DNA of 55,325 nt from NCBI GenBank assembly GCA_022840285.1, contig JALHIE010000082.1, positions 1 to 55,325 on the forward strand. Direction: 5' to 3'. Position numbers and translations under genes: made by a program. This DNA is from Porphyromonadaceae bacterium (GTDB lineage: Bacteria; Bacteroidota; Bacteroidia; Bacteroidales; Dysgonomonadaceae). Shown here piece by piece: positions 44,939 to 53,621 of this stretch (position 1 is its first letter; each line of letters starts with the position of its first letter). Below the pieces are notes generated by a model. The model saw only the letters and a list, made by a program, of their open reading frames with translations. It did no database searches and was not told where the DNA came from.

Positions 44939-45477
44939 TTACCTGTTTTTCTTATCTTTCATCATCCGCCTCCATTTGAAATATCCAAAAATGGAAATAA
45001 CGGCATAGACAGCAAACAACCCTCCGGTATAATGCAGATCTTTCCAGAAGTAAAGTCCGCAGGAGACGCCGTTTACTACAAACCATAACCCCCATTGTTC
45101 GATGAATTTATAGGCCAGCATCCACATGGCGATTATGCTCAAGGCCGTAGTGAATGCATCTCCGTACGGTACCGGGCTGTCCGTATAGTTGACCAGAATA
45201 AAGGCGATAAGTACAAAAATAGCAATACTCATCAAGATTAACGGTACGATGAAACGGGAGGGAGTATGGGAAATTTTCCCGTTTTCTGCTGAATTTTTCT
45301 TCTTTGTCCAGACTATCCATCCCCAAATGCTCGCAAAGAAATAGTAGATGTTTATGCCCATATCGGCATAAAATTTGGATTGGTAGAAGATAACAGCCAC
45401 AGCCAGCGGTTGGCCTTATATTCGAGATATAGGTAGATAAGCCCGATAACGGCACCGATAATTTCTAGGGTTTGCAT
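44939..45477 (-). pseudogene. pnuC: PnuC-type (probable thiamine) transporter with internal deletion
   Basis: A PnuC-family inner-membrane vitamin transporter in two frames. From ATG 45477 one frame reads MQTLEIIGAVIGLIYLYLEY and ends its homology at KANRWLW. The rest starts in a second frame near 45400 (VIFYQSKFYADMGINIYYFF, WGLWFVVNGVSCGLYFWKDL). Family members have about 11 more residues (a VGIIMP-type helix piece) between them. It is downstream of a TPP-riboswitch-controlled receptor, so thiamine is the likely substrate (PnuT subgroup). Confidence 0.72.
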
Positions 45478-45518
45478 ATGAATTGCGGGTTATGTTTTGC
45501 GGGCCGGGTGAGCCGCAG

Positions 45519-47793
45519 TTAAAAACTAACCGTTAGCCGTGCCATATAATTTCGGGTAGCTTGCGGATAGTAGCCAATCCAGTTTACGCTGCTGCCATCC
45601 TCTTCAAACACTTCGGTAGAAGCCCACCCGTTGGCAATGTATTCTTTATTGAACAGGTTGTTCACGAAGAACTGCAGCGCTATGCTGCCCAACGGTGTTT
45701 TCTTGAAAGTGTATCCGGCCGAGAGGTTGCTTACAAAATATCCGTCAATCGATTTTGCATCGTCTGATGTGTTGTCGAGATATTGTTTACTTACATATTT
45801 TCCCAGTAAATTGAAATAGAGCGACTGTAGAGGCTGATAAGTCAAACTTGCCATACTCACCAGGTTGGGAGAATAGGAAATGTGGGTTGTCCCCAACTCT
45901 TTACTTGTCTGTTTACGTATCTGCTTCCCGTTTTTTTCTATATAAACTTCGTTCCAGTCATTGCTGTTGATAGGCTGTGTAATTGTTGATTTTGTTCCGG
46001 CTCAATGTGGCGTTGGCATCAAAACGAAATTTGTCGTTCGCCAACGGCACAGACGCTTCCAGCTCCACACCTGTCCGGTAACTGTCTTTCACGTTCTCCA
46101 TCAGTTTATACCCCACATCGTTGAGCTTTCCGGTTTGCACCATCTGGTTTTTGTAATCCATGTAGTAAATGTTTGCACCCAGGCTCACACCGTTTTCGTG
46201 GGAGAAACGATATCCCAACTCATAGTCGATCATTTTTTCGGGACGGATCCGCTCTTCTCCTCCGCCTCCCTTGATGCTTTCCTTCAAGTCGGTCCGAAGC
46301 GGTTCGCGCTGCCCGACAGCCACCGAAGCATACAGATTATTGCGGTTATTTATCCAATAAGTAGCTCCGGCTTTGGGATTAAAGAAGGAGTATTTGAAGT
46401 GGCTGGTGATATCCGCCAGGTCGTCATCAATTCCTGAAAAATCATAATCGATATGCCTGTACTGGAGATCGCCGAAGAGCGAAACTTTTTCGTTGAGCCG
46501 GTATTCCGCTTTCGTGAAGAAGTTGAATTCACCCTTCTTCCCTACATTTCGATACCATTCGTAATTTTCGGGGATGTTTTGATTGAATTTTATCCAGGGC
46601 AGTTTGCCGTAGTGGTCGCCGTCGTAGAAACTGTACATCCCGCCGAAAGACCAGTCGAGCGCATTTTTGGTGTATAAGAATGCCAGGTTTGCCACGTAAA
46701 AATCGTTGCGCATCAGTTTCTGGCGGATTAACGGTGAGCGCGAATAGGTTACTCCGTTTACCGTTTGATCGGGCAACCCGTATTTCGAAAACTTATCGCC
46801 CCGCTTGAATCCGCCATACGGATCGGAACGATAATTCTCGTAATAACCAAAACCGTTGTTGTAACTCAGGTTGGCGTTGAGTGATAGATGGGTGTTGAGG
46901 TCGCGCGTAAACAGAAGTTGTACGATGTGTGAAAAGTAGTTATCGGTTTCGTTATCGTAATAATGCACGTTATCGGCTTCGTCTATGTATTTTCCCGCGG
47001 GGTTGTATCTTCTTCCCTCTTTTTCCAGGTCTTCGGGGGAGATTCCTTCCCAAGTGATTCCCGTCTTCTGTCTACCATTGATGTAACTCAACCGGAGCAA
47101 TTGATTGTCCGTATAATGGGAAAGGGCAGCATACAGGTTGCTGTGATCTACAAATCCGTTTCGGATGTATCCGTCACCCGTGTTTCGTGAATAACGTGCA
47201 TCCAGCGACAGGCCGTTCTTTAGAATCCCGCTTCCAGCAGCGATAGTGGACGAAAACGTGTGGTAGCTGCCTGCTGACGTGGATGCTTCGCCATACGCTT
47301 CGGACCGTGCACCTGCGGTTTTCATGGAGATGCTGGCTCCGAAAGCGGCAGCACCGTTTGTTGAGGTTCCTACGCCGCGCTGTACTTGAATGCTTTGTAG
47401 GGACGAGGATAAATCGGGTAAATTCACCCAATAGACTTCCTGACTCTCGGGATTGTTCAACGGCATGCCGTTCAGCGTAACGTTGATGCGGGTAGCATCC
47501 GTTCCGCGTATGCGCATGGAGGTGTTTCCCACGCCCGATCCGTCTTCGCTGAAAAAAACCAGCGATGGAATGCCCTGCAGGATTGCCGGGATATTTCGGG
47601 CTGCGTTTTCTTTTCTGATTTCAGTCTGGGAAACATTGCTGTACGCCATCGGCGTGTTCTTTCCCGCCCGGGTGGAAGAGACCACCACTTCTTCGAGATG
47701 TATGTTCTTTAAACTGTCGGTTTGTTCGTCTGCCTGGGCAAACAAGGAAAGGTTCAGGGCCAGAAGCCCTACAAGAATAACTGCCTTTTTCAT
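45519..47793 (-). pseudogene. TonB-dependent receptor (probable thiamine), frameshifted
   Basis: An outer-membrane receptor in two frames. The first (47793-45958, 611 residues) has a signal peptide, a TonB-box-like region (HLEEVVVSSTRA), a plug (RGTDATRINVTLNGMPLNNPESQ) and most of the barrel, ending at NNYTAYQQQ. The second continues NSNDWNEVYIEKNGKQIRK and ends in the aromatic barrel terminus MARLTVSF at 45519. A small indel at about 45960 breaks it, probably with loss of a few codons. The preceding TPP riboswitch and the following pnuC match the omr1-pnuT thiamine uptake operon known from Bacteroidetes comparative genomics; the third gene of that operon (thiamine pyrophosphokinase) is absent. 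Confidence 0.8.
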
Positions 47794-47884
47794 TTACAAG
47801 TAGTTTTTATGACACAAAAAACAAGTGTTTTTTGCGTCGGATGAGTAAAATAAAAAAGGGGATTTTTTGAAAGATTTACCTATG

Positions 47885-47968
47885 TTTTTTCCCTCCGCCG
47901 GCATTATCCGGATCAGGTATTTGGGTATGATCTCAGCCCGTTGTTATGTGGCACCCCTGTCTTTGAAA
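47885..47968 (-). promoter_or_regulatory. TPP (thiamine pyrophosphate) riboswitch, THI element
   Basis: On the minus strand the aptamer landmarks appear in order: CAGGGGTGCC, then GGGCTGAGATCATACCC (the CUGAGA core), then ACCTGATCCGGATAATGCC, then GGCGGAGGGA. This is the classic TPP-binding aptamer, expected to switch off the downstream receptor-pnuC operon when thiamine pyrophosphate is high. It ends about 90 bases before the receptor start. Confidence 0.95.
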
Positions 47969-47971
47969 GAA

Positions 47972-47979
47972 CAAAGCTA
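47972..47979 (-). promoter_or_regulatory. Promoter -7 box of the thiamine operon
   Basis: TAGCTTTG on the minus strand, a full TAnnTTTG match immediately upstream of the riboswitch. Transcription would begin just before the aptamer. Confidence 0.65.
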
Positions 47980-48101
47980 CTTCATTAATTTTTAACCATA
48001 CACCCGTAAAAAAATTGTTGTGGATGACTTTGATAGCTGTTTTATTTGTAATTTCGTTACTTCATTTCACCGTCCAATTGCGGTATGTTTTGAGTGTAAC
48101 T

Positions 48102-50369
48102 ATGAGCGAAGAAGATAAACTTGCGGCAGAAGAGCGGATGATCGAGGATGAGTTTCAAGCACTTGTTAACGATTATTTGAATTCGAACCACCGGCGTAAA
48201 GTGGAAGTCATAACCAAAGCCTTTAATATGGCTAAGGAAGCCCACAAAGGGGCACGCCGTCGTTCGGGAGAGCCGTACATTATGCATCCGCTGGCCGTAG
48301 CAAGGATTGTTTCCCGGGAAATGGGACTGGGGTCAACCTCCATATCGGCCGCATTACTGCACGATGTGGTGGAGGATACCGACTATACGGTTGGAGATCT
48401 TGAAGTGATTTTCGGAGATAAGATTGCGCAGATCGTTGACGGATTAACAAAAATCTCACACGGCATGTTTGGTGAGAACGTATCGGCTCAGGCGGAGAAC
48501 TTTCGTAAACTCCTGTTGACCATGTCGGAAGACATTCGTGTGATCCTGATAAAAATTGCCGATCGACTGCACAATATGCGGACATTGTCGTCCATGACTC
48601 CCGCAAAGCAATTCAAGATAACCGGCGAAACCATGTACATTTATGCTCCTTTGGCGCATCGGTTGGGTCTTTTTGCCATCAAGACCGAGTTGGAAGAACT
48701 TTGCTTCAAGCACGAACACCCGGAATCTTACGCAGAGCTTTCGAATAAAGTAGAAACGTCTGCCCAGGAGCGGTTTGAGATTTATGAGAGCTTTGCCGAA
48801 CCGGTGGTTAAAGCGCTCGATAAGATGAATATCGAATATGAGATGCGTGCCCGGGTAAAGTCCCTTTATTCCATTTGGAAGAAGATGCAGGCCAAAGGCA
48901 TCGATTTTAACGAAGTATACGACCTTTTTGCTGTCAGGATCATCTTTGAGATCTATCCCGGGATGGATGAAAAAAAGCAATGTTGGGACATCTATTCCGC
49001 CATTACAGATATTTACAAATTACGCCCCGACCGTATCCGTGATTGGGTAAGCCATCCCAAAGCCAACGGTTATCAGGCACTTCACCTGACGGTGATGGGT
49101 CCCGACGGGAAATGGATCGAAATACAGATCCGGAGCCGGCGAATGGACGATATTGCGGAAAAGGGATTTGCCGCCCATTGGAAATACAAGGAGAATCGGA
49201 TAGAGGAAGACAATGAACTGGATAAATGGCTGAAAACCATCCAGGAGGTGTTGGCCAATCCCAACCCTAACGCCATCGATTTTCTGGATACGGTAAAGAT
49301 GAACCTGTTCGCATCCGAGATTTTTGTCTTTACCCCAAAAGGCGAAATTAAAACTCTTCCTCTGGGTGCCACCGCCCTCGACTTCGCATACAACATCCAC
49401 ACCCGCATAGGTGATCATTGCCTGGGAGCAAAGGTGAACCATACGTTGGTTCCACTCAGTCAGAAGCTAAAAAGCGGTGATCAGGTAGAGATACTGACGT
49501 CCCAATCGCAACAACCACAACCCGAGTGGCTCAATTACGTCACAACCGCCAAGGCCCGAACCAAGATCGAAGCTGCCCTTCGCCGGCAAAGAAGAAGAAT
49601 AAGCGAGCGAGGTCAAAAAATGCTGGAAGAGTTCGTCGGAGAAGAGCAACTCGATAACACCTTGTACAACAAGACCCTGAATTATTACAAAGTAGAAAAA
49701 AGGGAAGACTTGCACTATGGACTGGGTAACGGCGACCTGAAGCTTCCCGACTCCAGGGATAAGCTGCTTAAGCAACGGGAAACGGTAGAACCCAAACAAG
49801 ATAACCTGTTCGTTCGGTATATGAAGCAGGCCATGAGTGGTTTTAAAAAAGTGTCCGATGAAAACAGGAGCGAAGTGGCTGTTGCAAGTCCTGCAAAAAT
49901 CAGCGAAATTGACAAGAAAGCGGTATATAAACTACAGGAGGTGAGTTTCAAGAAAAACTTTATGGTTGCCTCTTGCTGCCATCCGCTGCCCGGTGACGAT
50001 GTCTTTGGTTTTATTACCGACAAAAATGAAGTGGAAGTACATAAACGTTCCTGTGAAACAGGTATAAAACTGAAATCTCGCTTTGGAGAAAGGATCCTGG
50101 CAACAGAGTGGGGCGATTACAAACAGTATTCTTTTCTTTCATCGATCGTTTTCACGGGAATAGACCGGATAGGCATTCTGAATACGATACTGTCTAAACT
50201 CGCAGAGGATATTGTGGTAAACATAAAAAGTGTGAACGTTACATCGAAAGACGGTATTTTCGAAGGGGTTTTTCATGTTCATGTCCATAGCGTGGAAGAT
50301 GTAAATGTTTTGATTTCGAAAATAGCAAAAGTGGACGGCGTAACCGCCGTCCACAGAGCCTTAATTTAA
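48102..50369 (+). CDS. relA: Bifunctional (p)ppGpp synthetase/hydrolase (RelA/SpoT family)
   Basis: About 755 residues from ATG 48102 (MSEEDKLAAEERM). An in-frame ATG at 48015 would add an unrelated hydrophobic leader and is rejected. Domains in order: an HD hydrolase with HDVVEDTDYT intact; a synthetase with RVKSLYSIWKKM, YDLFAVRII and HLTVMGPDG; a TGS domain (FVFTPKGEIKTLPLGATALDFAY); a zinc-finger region with CCHPLPGD; and a C-terminal ACT domain. Both catalytic sites look functional, so this is probably the single Rel controlling the stringent response. The 3' end contains a perfect inverted repeat (50331-50354). Confidence 0.96.
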   Translation: MSEEDKLAAEERMIEDEFQALVNDYLNSNHRRKVEVITKAFNMAKEAHKGARRRSGEPYIMHPLAVARIVSREMGLGSTSISAALLHDVVEDTDYTVGDLEVIFGDKIAQIVDGLTKISHGMFGENVSAQAENFRKLLLTMSEDIRVILIKIADRLHNMRTLSSMTPAKQFKITGETMYIYAPLAHRLGLFAIKTELEELCFKHEHPESYAELSNKVETSAQERFEIYESFAEPVVKALDKMNIEYEMRARVKSLYSIWKKMQAKGIDFNEVYDLFAVRIIFEIYPGMDEKKQCWDIYSAITDIYKLRPDRIRDWVSHPKANGYQALHLTVMGPDGKWIEIQIRSRRMDDIAEKGFAAHWKYKENRIEEDNELDKWLKTIQEVLANPNPNAIDFLDTVKMNLFASEIFVFTPKGEIKTLPLGATALDFAYNIHTRIGDHCLGAKVNHTLVPLSQKLKSGDQVEILTSQSQQPQPEWLNYVTTAKARTKIEAALRRQRRRISERGQKMLEEFVGEEQLDNTLYNKTLNYYKVEKREDLHYGLGNGDLKLPDSRDKLLKQRETVEPKQDNLFVRYMKQAMSGFKKVSDENRSEVAVASPAKISEIDKKAVYKLQEVSFKKNFMVASCCHPLPGDDVFGFITDKNEVEVHKRSCETGIKLKSRFGERILATEWGDYKQYSFLSSIVFTGIDRIGILNTILSKLAEDIVVNIKSVNVTSKDGIFEGVFHVHVHSVEDVNVLISKIAKVDGVTAVHRALI
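50331..50354. repeat. Perfect 10-bp inverted repeat at the rel 3' end
   Basis: GTGGACGGCG-TAAC-CGCCGTCCAC, a perfect hairpin inside the last codons of rel. A T7 run (50386-50392) lies about 30 bases on, too far for a classic terminator, but the hairpin may protect or terminate transcripts in the convergent gap. Confidence 0.7.
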
Positions 50370-50381
50370 TCGAGTATTTTT

Positions 50382-50762
50382 TTATTTTCGCTTTTTCCCA
50401 CCGAATAATCTGCCGGTAATCTTTTTTGCAGCAAAGGCCAGGATGGCCGGTTTGGCTATCCTCCAGGCTATTCCGCTTATTAAGGGCAAGTTTGAAAGTG
50501 CCAGGTTCATCCAAGGATTTCCCGGTTTTTTGGTTTTAAAGGGTACCACGGACGACGATGAGCCATAGGAGAGGTTATCCACAGTTTCACTAAACTTGTT
50601 CTTGATGCTGGTCGTTACACCTTTCGTGAGCATTGATCCCCAGTTATCTGCCAGGTACTGGATCTGGTAAGACAGGCGCTGTCCCGAAATTGCACGTTCT
50701 TCACGCAATTTTTTCTTCTCCAGATGGAGTTCGTCAAGTGGAGTCAGTTTGTAACTTTTCAT
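50382..50762 (-). CDS. Small unknown protein of the YtxH/DUF1469 cluster
   Basis: A 126-residue protein with a charged helical N-terminus (LEKKKLREERAISGQRL), a low-complexity serine patch and one hydrophobic segment (about 88-112), ending in a Lys/Arg tail. I recognise no domain. Its ATG overlaps the stop of the DUF1469 gene (TAATG), so it is translationally coupled to it. The three-gene set is common in Bacteroidetes and is likely linked to envelope stress. Confidence 0.65.
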   Translation of the reverse strand: MKSYKLTPLDELHLEKKKLREERAISGQRLSYQIQYLADNWGSMLTKGVTTSIKNKFSETVDNLSYGSSSSVVPFKTKKPGNPWMNLALSNLPLISGIAWRIAKPAILAFAAKKITGRLFGGKKRK

Positions 50763-51142
50763 TAGCTTTTTGTTGTAAATTTAACCTCTTCATCTTCCTT
50801 ACGTTGCAGAAACTTGATTACAGAATTAATGATTGAGTTCTTCAGCGGCTTTTTTATTAACAACAAAACCAACGTAAGGGCGACGGTACCTAAAGTGACC
50901 ATGCCAAAACCTTTCCAATTACTGTCAAAAACGTCTGCCAAGTAAAATCCGAGAGTGAGAAGCGCCAGTGCCAATATCAAAAAAGTGAAGCTGACCAAAA
51001 ATAGCGTAATGGCGGTTGAGGCCGCTCCCTTACTCACTTTTTCGAAAGCTTCGAGTTTTACAATTTCAATCGTGTTTGTCACATAACTTGTAACATCACT
51101 TTTCATCTCTTCAAATAATCCGGTAACCGTTTTATCCTCCAT
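50762..51142 (-). CDS. Phage-holin-like superfamily membrane protein (DUF1469)
   Basis: A 126-residue protein with an amphipathic N-terminal helix (TGLFEEMKSDVTSYVTNTIEIVKLE) and two membrane helices (about 45-70 and 78-100), the standard layout of the DUF1469 / holin superfamily III group. These are chromosomal envelope proteins rather than lysis proteins. It lies between the YtxH gene and the coupled unknown gene. Confidence 0.8.
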   Translation of the reverse strand: MEDKTVTGLFEEMKSDVTSYVTNTIEIVKLEAFEKVSKGAASTAITLFLVSFTFLILALALLTLGFYLADVFDSNWKGFGMVTLGTVALTLVLLLIKKPLKNSIINSVIKFLQRKEDEEVKFTTKS

Positions 51143-51236
51143 TGAAGTTTGTTTTTTAGGAACAGTGATAAATAATTTACACCAATAAGTTCAGTAATCC
51201 GTACACTGTGCACAATGCCCAGTATCAAACGCTTAA

Positions 51237-51479
51237 TTAGTGTTTAGCCAATTCTTTCTTTGCGATTTCTGCAATGTCATCAATGTCTTCTTTCAGATCG
51301 CTTACTTCGCTTTTCCCTTTATAGATAGCGGATTTTACATTGGCACGTACTTTGTCTGCAAATGCGTTTGCTTGTTCAAGCCACTCTTCCTTTTTGTCAC
51401 TTCCCATGATGTAGCCGACAGCTGCTCCAAGCGCAATTCCAATTCCTAATCCGAGTAATAATTTTGCTTCTGATTTCAT
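51237..51479 (-). CDS. YtxH-domain protein
   Basis: An 80-residue protein beginning with one glycine-rich membrane helix (LLGLGIGIALGAAVGYIMG), followed by a charged amphipathic helix. This is the YtxH (gas-vesicle-like) stress protein layout. It is probably the first gene of the three-gene cluster; the role in Bacteroidetes is unknown. Confidence 0.82.
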   Translation of the reverse strand: MKSEAKLLLGLGIGIALGAAVGYIMGSDKKEEWLEQANAFADKVRANVKSAIYKGKSEVSDLKEDIDDIAEIAKKELAKH

Positions 51480-51596
51480 AATTTTGCATTTTTAGATGTT
51501 AATAGCTTGTTTGTTTTGAAATGTTGTTTTCAACGTCGTTTATTAAGTAGAACGTTTTTTTTTTGAAAATGTTTACTCTATCAGGAAAAAGTTGAC

Positions 51597-52862
51597 TCAT
51601 CCGTTCCCGCAGGGCTCTCCAAAAAGTGTGGCAGCAGTAGATCCGGTAATTCTCACTTTTACGAATTCTCCAATCCGGTATTTTTGCTTGTCGAAAACCA
51701 CCACCTTGTTCTGTTCAGTCCTTCCGAAAAGTTGTTCGCGGGAACGTTTTGAGAAACCCTCTACCAACACTTCAAACTCTTTTCCTACGTCCTGCTCGTT
51801 GCTTTTCTGCGACAATTCAAGCTGCAGGTCAATAATCTCCTGCAGGCGACGGCCTTTTATCTCTTCGGGAACATTGTCTTCCATTTTTTTAGCAGCGTAT
51901 GTGCCCGGACGTTCGGAGTATTTGAACATGAATGCCGAGTCAAAACCTGCCTCACGCATAAGTGACAGTGTTTCCTGGTGATCTGCTTCGGTTTCACTGT
52001 GAAATCCACACATAATGTCGGTCGAGATTCCGCAGCCGGGAAGAATCCGTTTTATGGCGGCAATACGCTCCAAGTACCATTTCCGGTCGTACCTCCGGTT
52101 CATCAGTTTCAACATACGCGAGCTTCCCGACTGTACCGGCAAATGGATATAATTGCACAAATTCTTGTATCTGGCAATGGTTTCCAATGTTTTGTCATTC
52201 ATATCCCACGGGTGCGATGTGGTAAACCGGATACGCATTTGAGGTGCTTCCTCGGCAACCATTGCCAACAGATCGGAAAAATCGATAATCCTTTTATCGT
52301 CTTCAAACTTGTATGAATTGACGTTCCGCGTAAAAGGAACGATGCAGTAGTGGCAGAACTTGTCGCATCCCCGCGTAATGGAAACGAATCCAGAAATGTT
52401 TACTCCGTTCATTTTTAATGGAATAACATCTTTGTAGGTTTCCGTCTTGGAAAGAACCACGTTGATTGCTTTTTCTCCGCGTTCGGCGGCCCCCATCAGG
52501 TTGGGCAAGTCGAGGTAGGCGTCAGGGCCGATTACCAGGTCGGCATGATGATTATCAATAAGTTCTTCTTTTACACGTTCTGCCATACATCCCAATACGC
52601 CGATAATAAGTTCCCCTTTCTTTTTTTTCTTCAAAGCGTTGAAGTAGTCAAGCCGTTGTATCACGCGCTGTTCAGCGTTGTCGCGGATGGAGCAGGTGTT
52701 GACGAAAATGGCATCGGCAGCTTTCTCGTCTTCGGTAACCGAGTAGCCGTCCATTTCCATGATGGCCGCCACCACTTCGGAGTCGGCTACGTTCATCTGG
52801 CAGCCGTAAGTTTCGATAAATAGCTTCTTTTCTTTTTGATTATGGGTTGTTTCTGTATTCAT
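51597..52862 (-). CDS. miaB: tRNA-2-methylthio-N6-dimethylallyladenosine synthase with in-frame gap
   Basis: A 421-residue methylthiotransferase of the MiaB type, adding the methylthio group to i6A37 of tRNAs. The N-terminal iron-sulfur domain (ETYGCQMNVADSE, VNTCSIRDNAEQ, GVLGCMAERVKEEL) and the radical-SAM cluster motif (CDKFCHYCIVPFTR) are present, and the C-terminal TRAM domain is complete. After PFTR the sequence jumps to NVNSY; intact MiaB has about 31-34 residues here (GRERSR ... LLGQ) that form a strand of the radical-SAM barrel. The gap is in frame (about 52323-52328). If real, activity is likely lost. Confidence 0.9.
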   Translation of the reverse strand: MNTETTHNQKEKKLFIETYGCQMNVADSEVVAAIMEMDGYSVTEDEKAADAIFVNTCSIRDNAEQRVIQRLDYFNALKKKKKGELIIGVLGCMAERVKEELIDNHHADLVIGPDAYLDLPNLMGAAERGEKAINVVLSKTETYKDVIPLKMNGVNISGFVSITRGCDKFCHYCIVPFTRNVNSYKFEDDKRIIDFSDLLAMVAEEAPQMRIRFTTSHPWDMNDKTLETIARYKNLCNYIHLPVQSGSSRMLKLMNRRYDRKWYLERIAAIKRILPGCGISTDIMCGFHSETEADHQETLSLMREAGFDSAFMFKYSERPGTYAAKKMEDNVPEEIKGRRLQEIIDLQLELSQKSNEQDVGKEFEVLVEGFSKRSREQLFGRTEQNKVVVFDKQKYRIGEFVKVRITGSTAATLFGEPCGNG

Positions 52863-52935
52863 TCTATTTTTTTGCTGTAATTTTTTCTTATTGTCAGGAA
52901 GTTATAAACATCTTAGTATATTTTAAACTAAAATA

Positions 52936-52967
52936 TTTGTAAAATATAAATTCTTGTTTTACTTTTG
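52936..52967 (+). promoter_or_regulatory. Strong Bacteroidetes promoter of a candidate small RNA
   Basis: TTTG (52936-52939), exactly 20 bases, then TACTTTTG (52960-52967): a full match to the TTTG-N19-21-TAnnTTTG consensus, the best in the window. No coding start follows before a terminator at 53022. Confidence 0.75.
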
Positions 52968-52972
52968 TCACG

Positions 52973-53053
52973 AACGAAAAAATAAAAATTTTTTCATAGT
53001 TAAGGTTTTGGTTAAACAATTAGGGGTGGCTGTGAAGTTGCCCCTGATTTTTT
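52973..53053 (+). ncRNA. Candidate small RNA of about 80 nt
   Basis: A region bounded by the consensus promoter at 52936-52967 and a terminator at 53022-53053, with no open frame of note and a separate promoter for the next gene at 53086. It may be an sRNA or an unrecognised leader. I do not recognise the family. Confidence 0.5.
53022..53053 (+). terminator. Terminator of the candidate small RNA
   Basis: AGGGGTGGC / GTTGCCCCT stem (nine pairs, three G-T) with loop TGTGAA, followed by GATTTTTTG. Confidence 0.7.
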
Positions 53054-53085
53054 GATTAACCTTTCCTTTATTCGTGAAAATTGAT

Positions 53086-53093
53086 TACTTTTG
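53086..53093 (+). promoter_or_regulatory. Promoter -7 box of the small membrane-protein gene
   Basis: TACTTTTG, 26 bases before the ATG at 53119. Confidence 0.5.
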
Positions 53094-53118
53094 TCGGACT
53101 GCAAAATTAATCAATTTA

Positions 53119-53523
53119 TGGAATTTGGCGACATTATTTATTTAATACTCATGCTAGCCTGTAAATCGAGAAGGAGAGTTTCGCGATGTGTTTCGAGAAA
53201 TTTTTCAAAAACCACAACAACAGCCTGTTCCGCCACCGACCCCGAAAACCGTTAGGAGTAAAAGTCAACTTGCAAAGCCAACGCTTGCTTCAGCCAGGAG
53301 CACTTACCGGGAATTTCAATCTTCGTTGGACCTGGTAACCGATTTTGAGGGAGAATCTTCGTTGAAAGGCTCCCTGTTTGCCTCCGAATTGTTCGATAAT
53401 CACCGGGAGATGAAAGCCGTGGAAACGTTTCATCCCATTCTGGAGCAGTTGAGAAGCAAAAACGGACAGTCAGAAATACGCAAAGCGATTATTTACAGCG
53501 AAATATTGAACAGAAAATACTGA
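53119..53523 (+). pseudogene. Small membrane-anchored protein with internal deletion
   Basis: The N-terminus MEFGDIIYLILMLA starts a membrane helix in one frame (ATG 53119). The rest (NREGEFRDVFREIFQKPQQQP..., open from 53158, with a GTG at 53188 giving 111 residues) is in another frame. The pieces match the start and the body of a small one-helix Bacteroidales protein. The second half of the helix and the frame are lost at about 53155. It ends in FHPILEQLRSK and a helix through 53523. Function unknown. Confidence 0.6.
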
Positions 53524-53621
53524 AGAAGCAGAAGAGGCCGGTCTGTGGAAAATTAGACCCGCGGCGAGTCATATCCCAAACCCTGCAACAGAAACCAACA
53601 TATAAAATCAAACAAAAATCT

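Noticed and set aside
48015..48101. Hydrophobic N-terminal extension of Rel
   Set aside because: Rel is cytosolic, the family starts near MSEEDKL, and the extension is unrelated upstream sequence.
8815..53160. CTAG at two of the deletion junctions (8820 region and 53154) as a common cutting signal
   Set aside because: The other junctions (miaB, pnuC, tRNA-Met, receptor) lack it; no shared motif holds across all sites.
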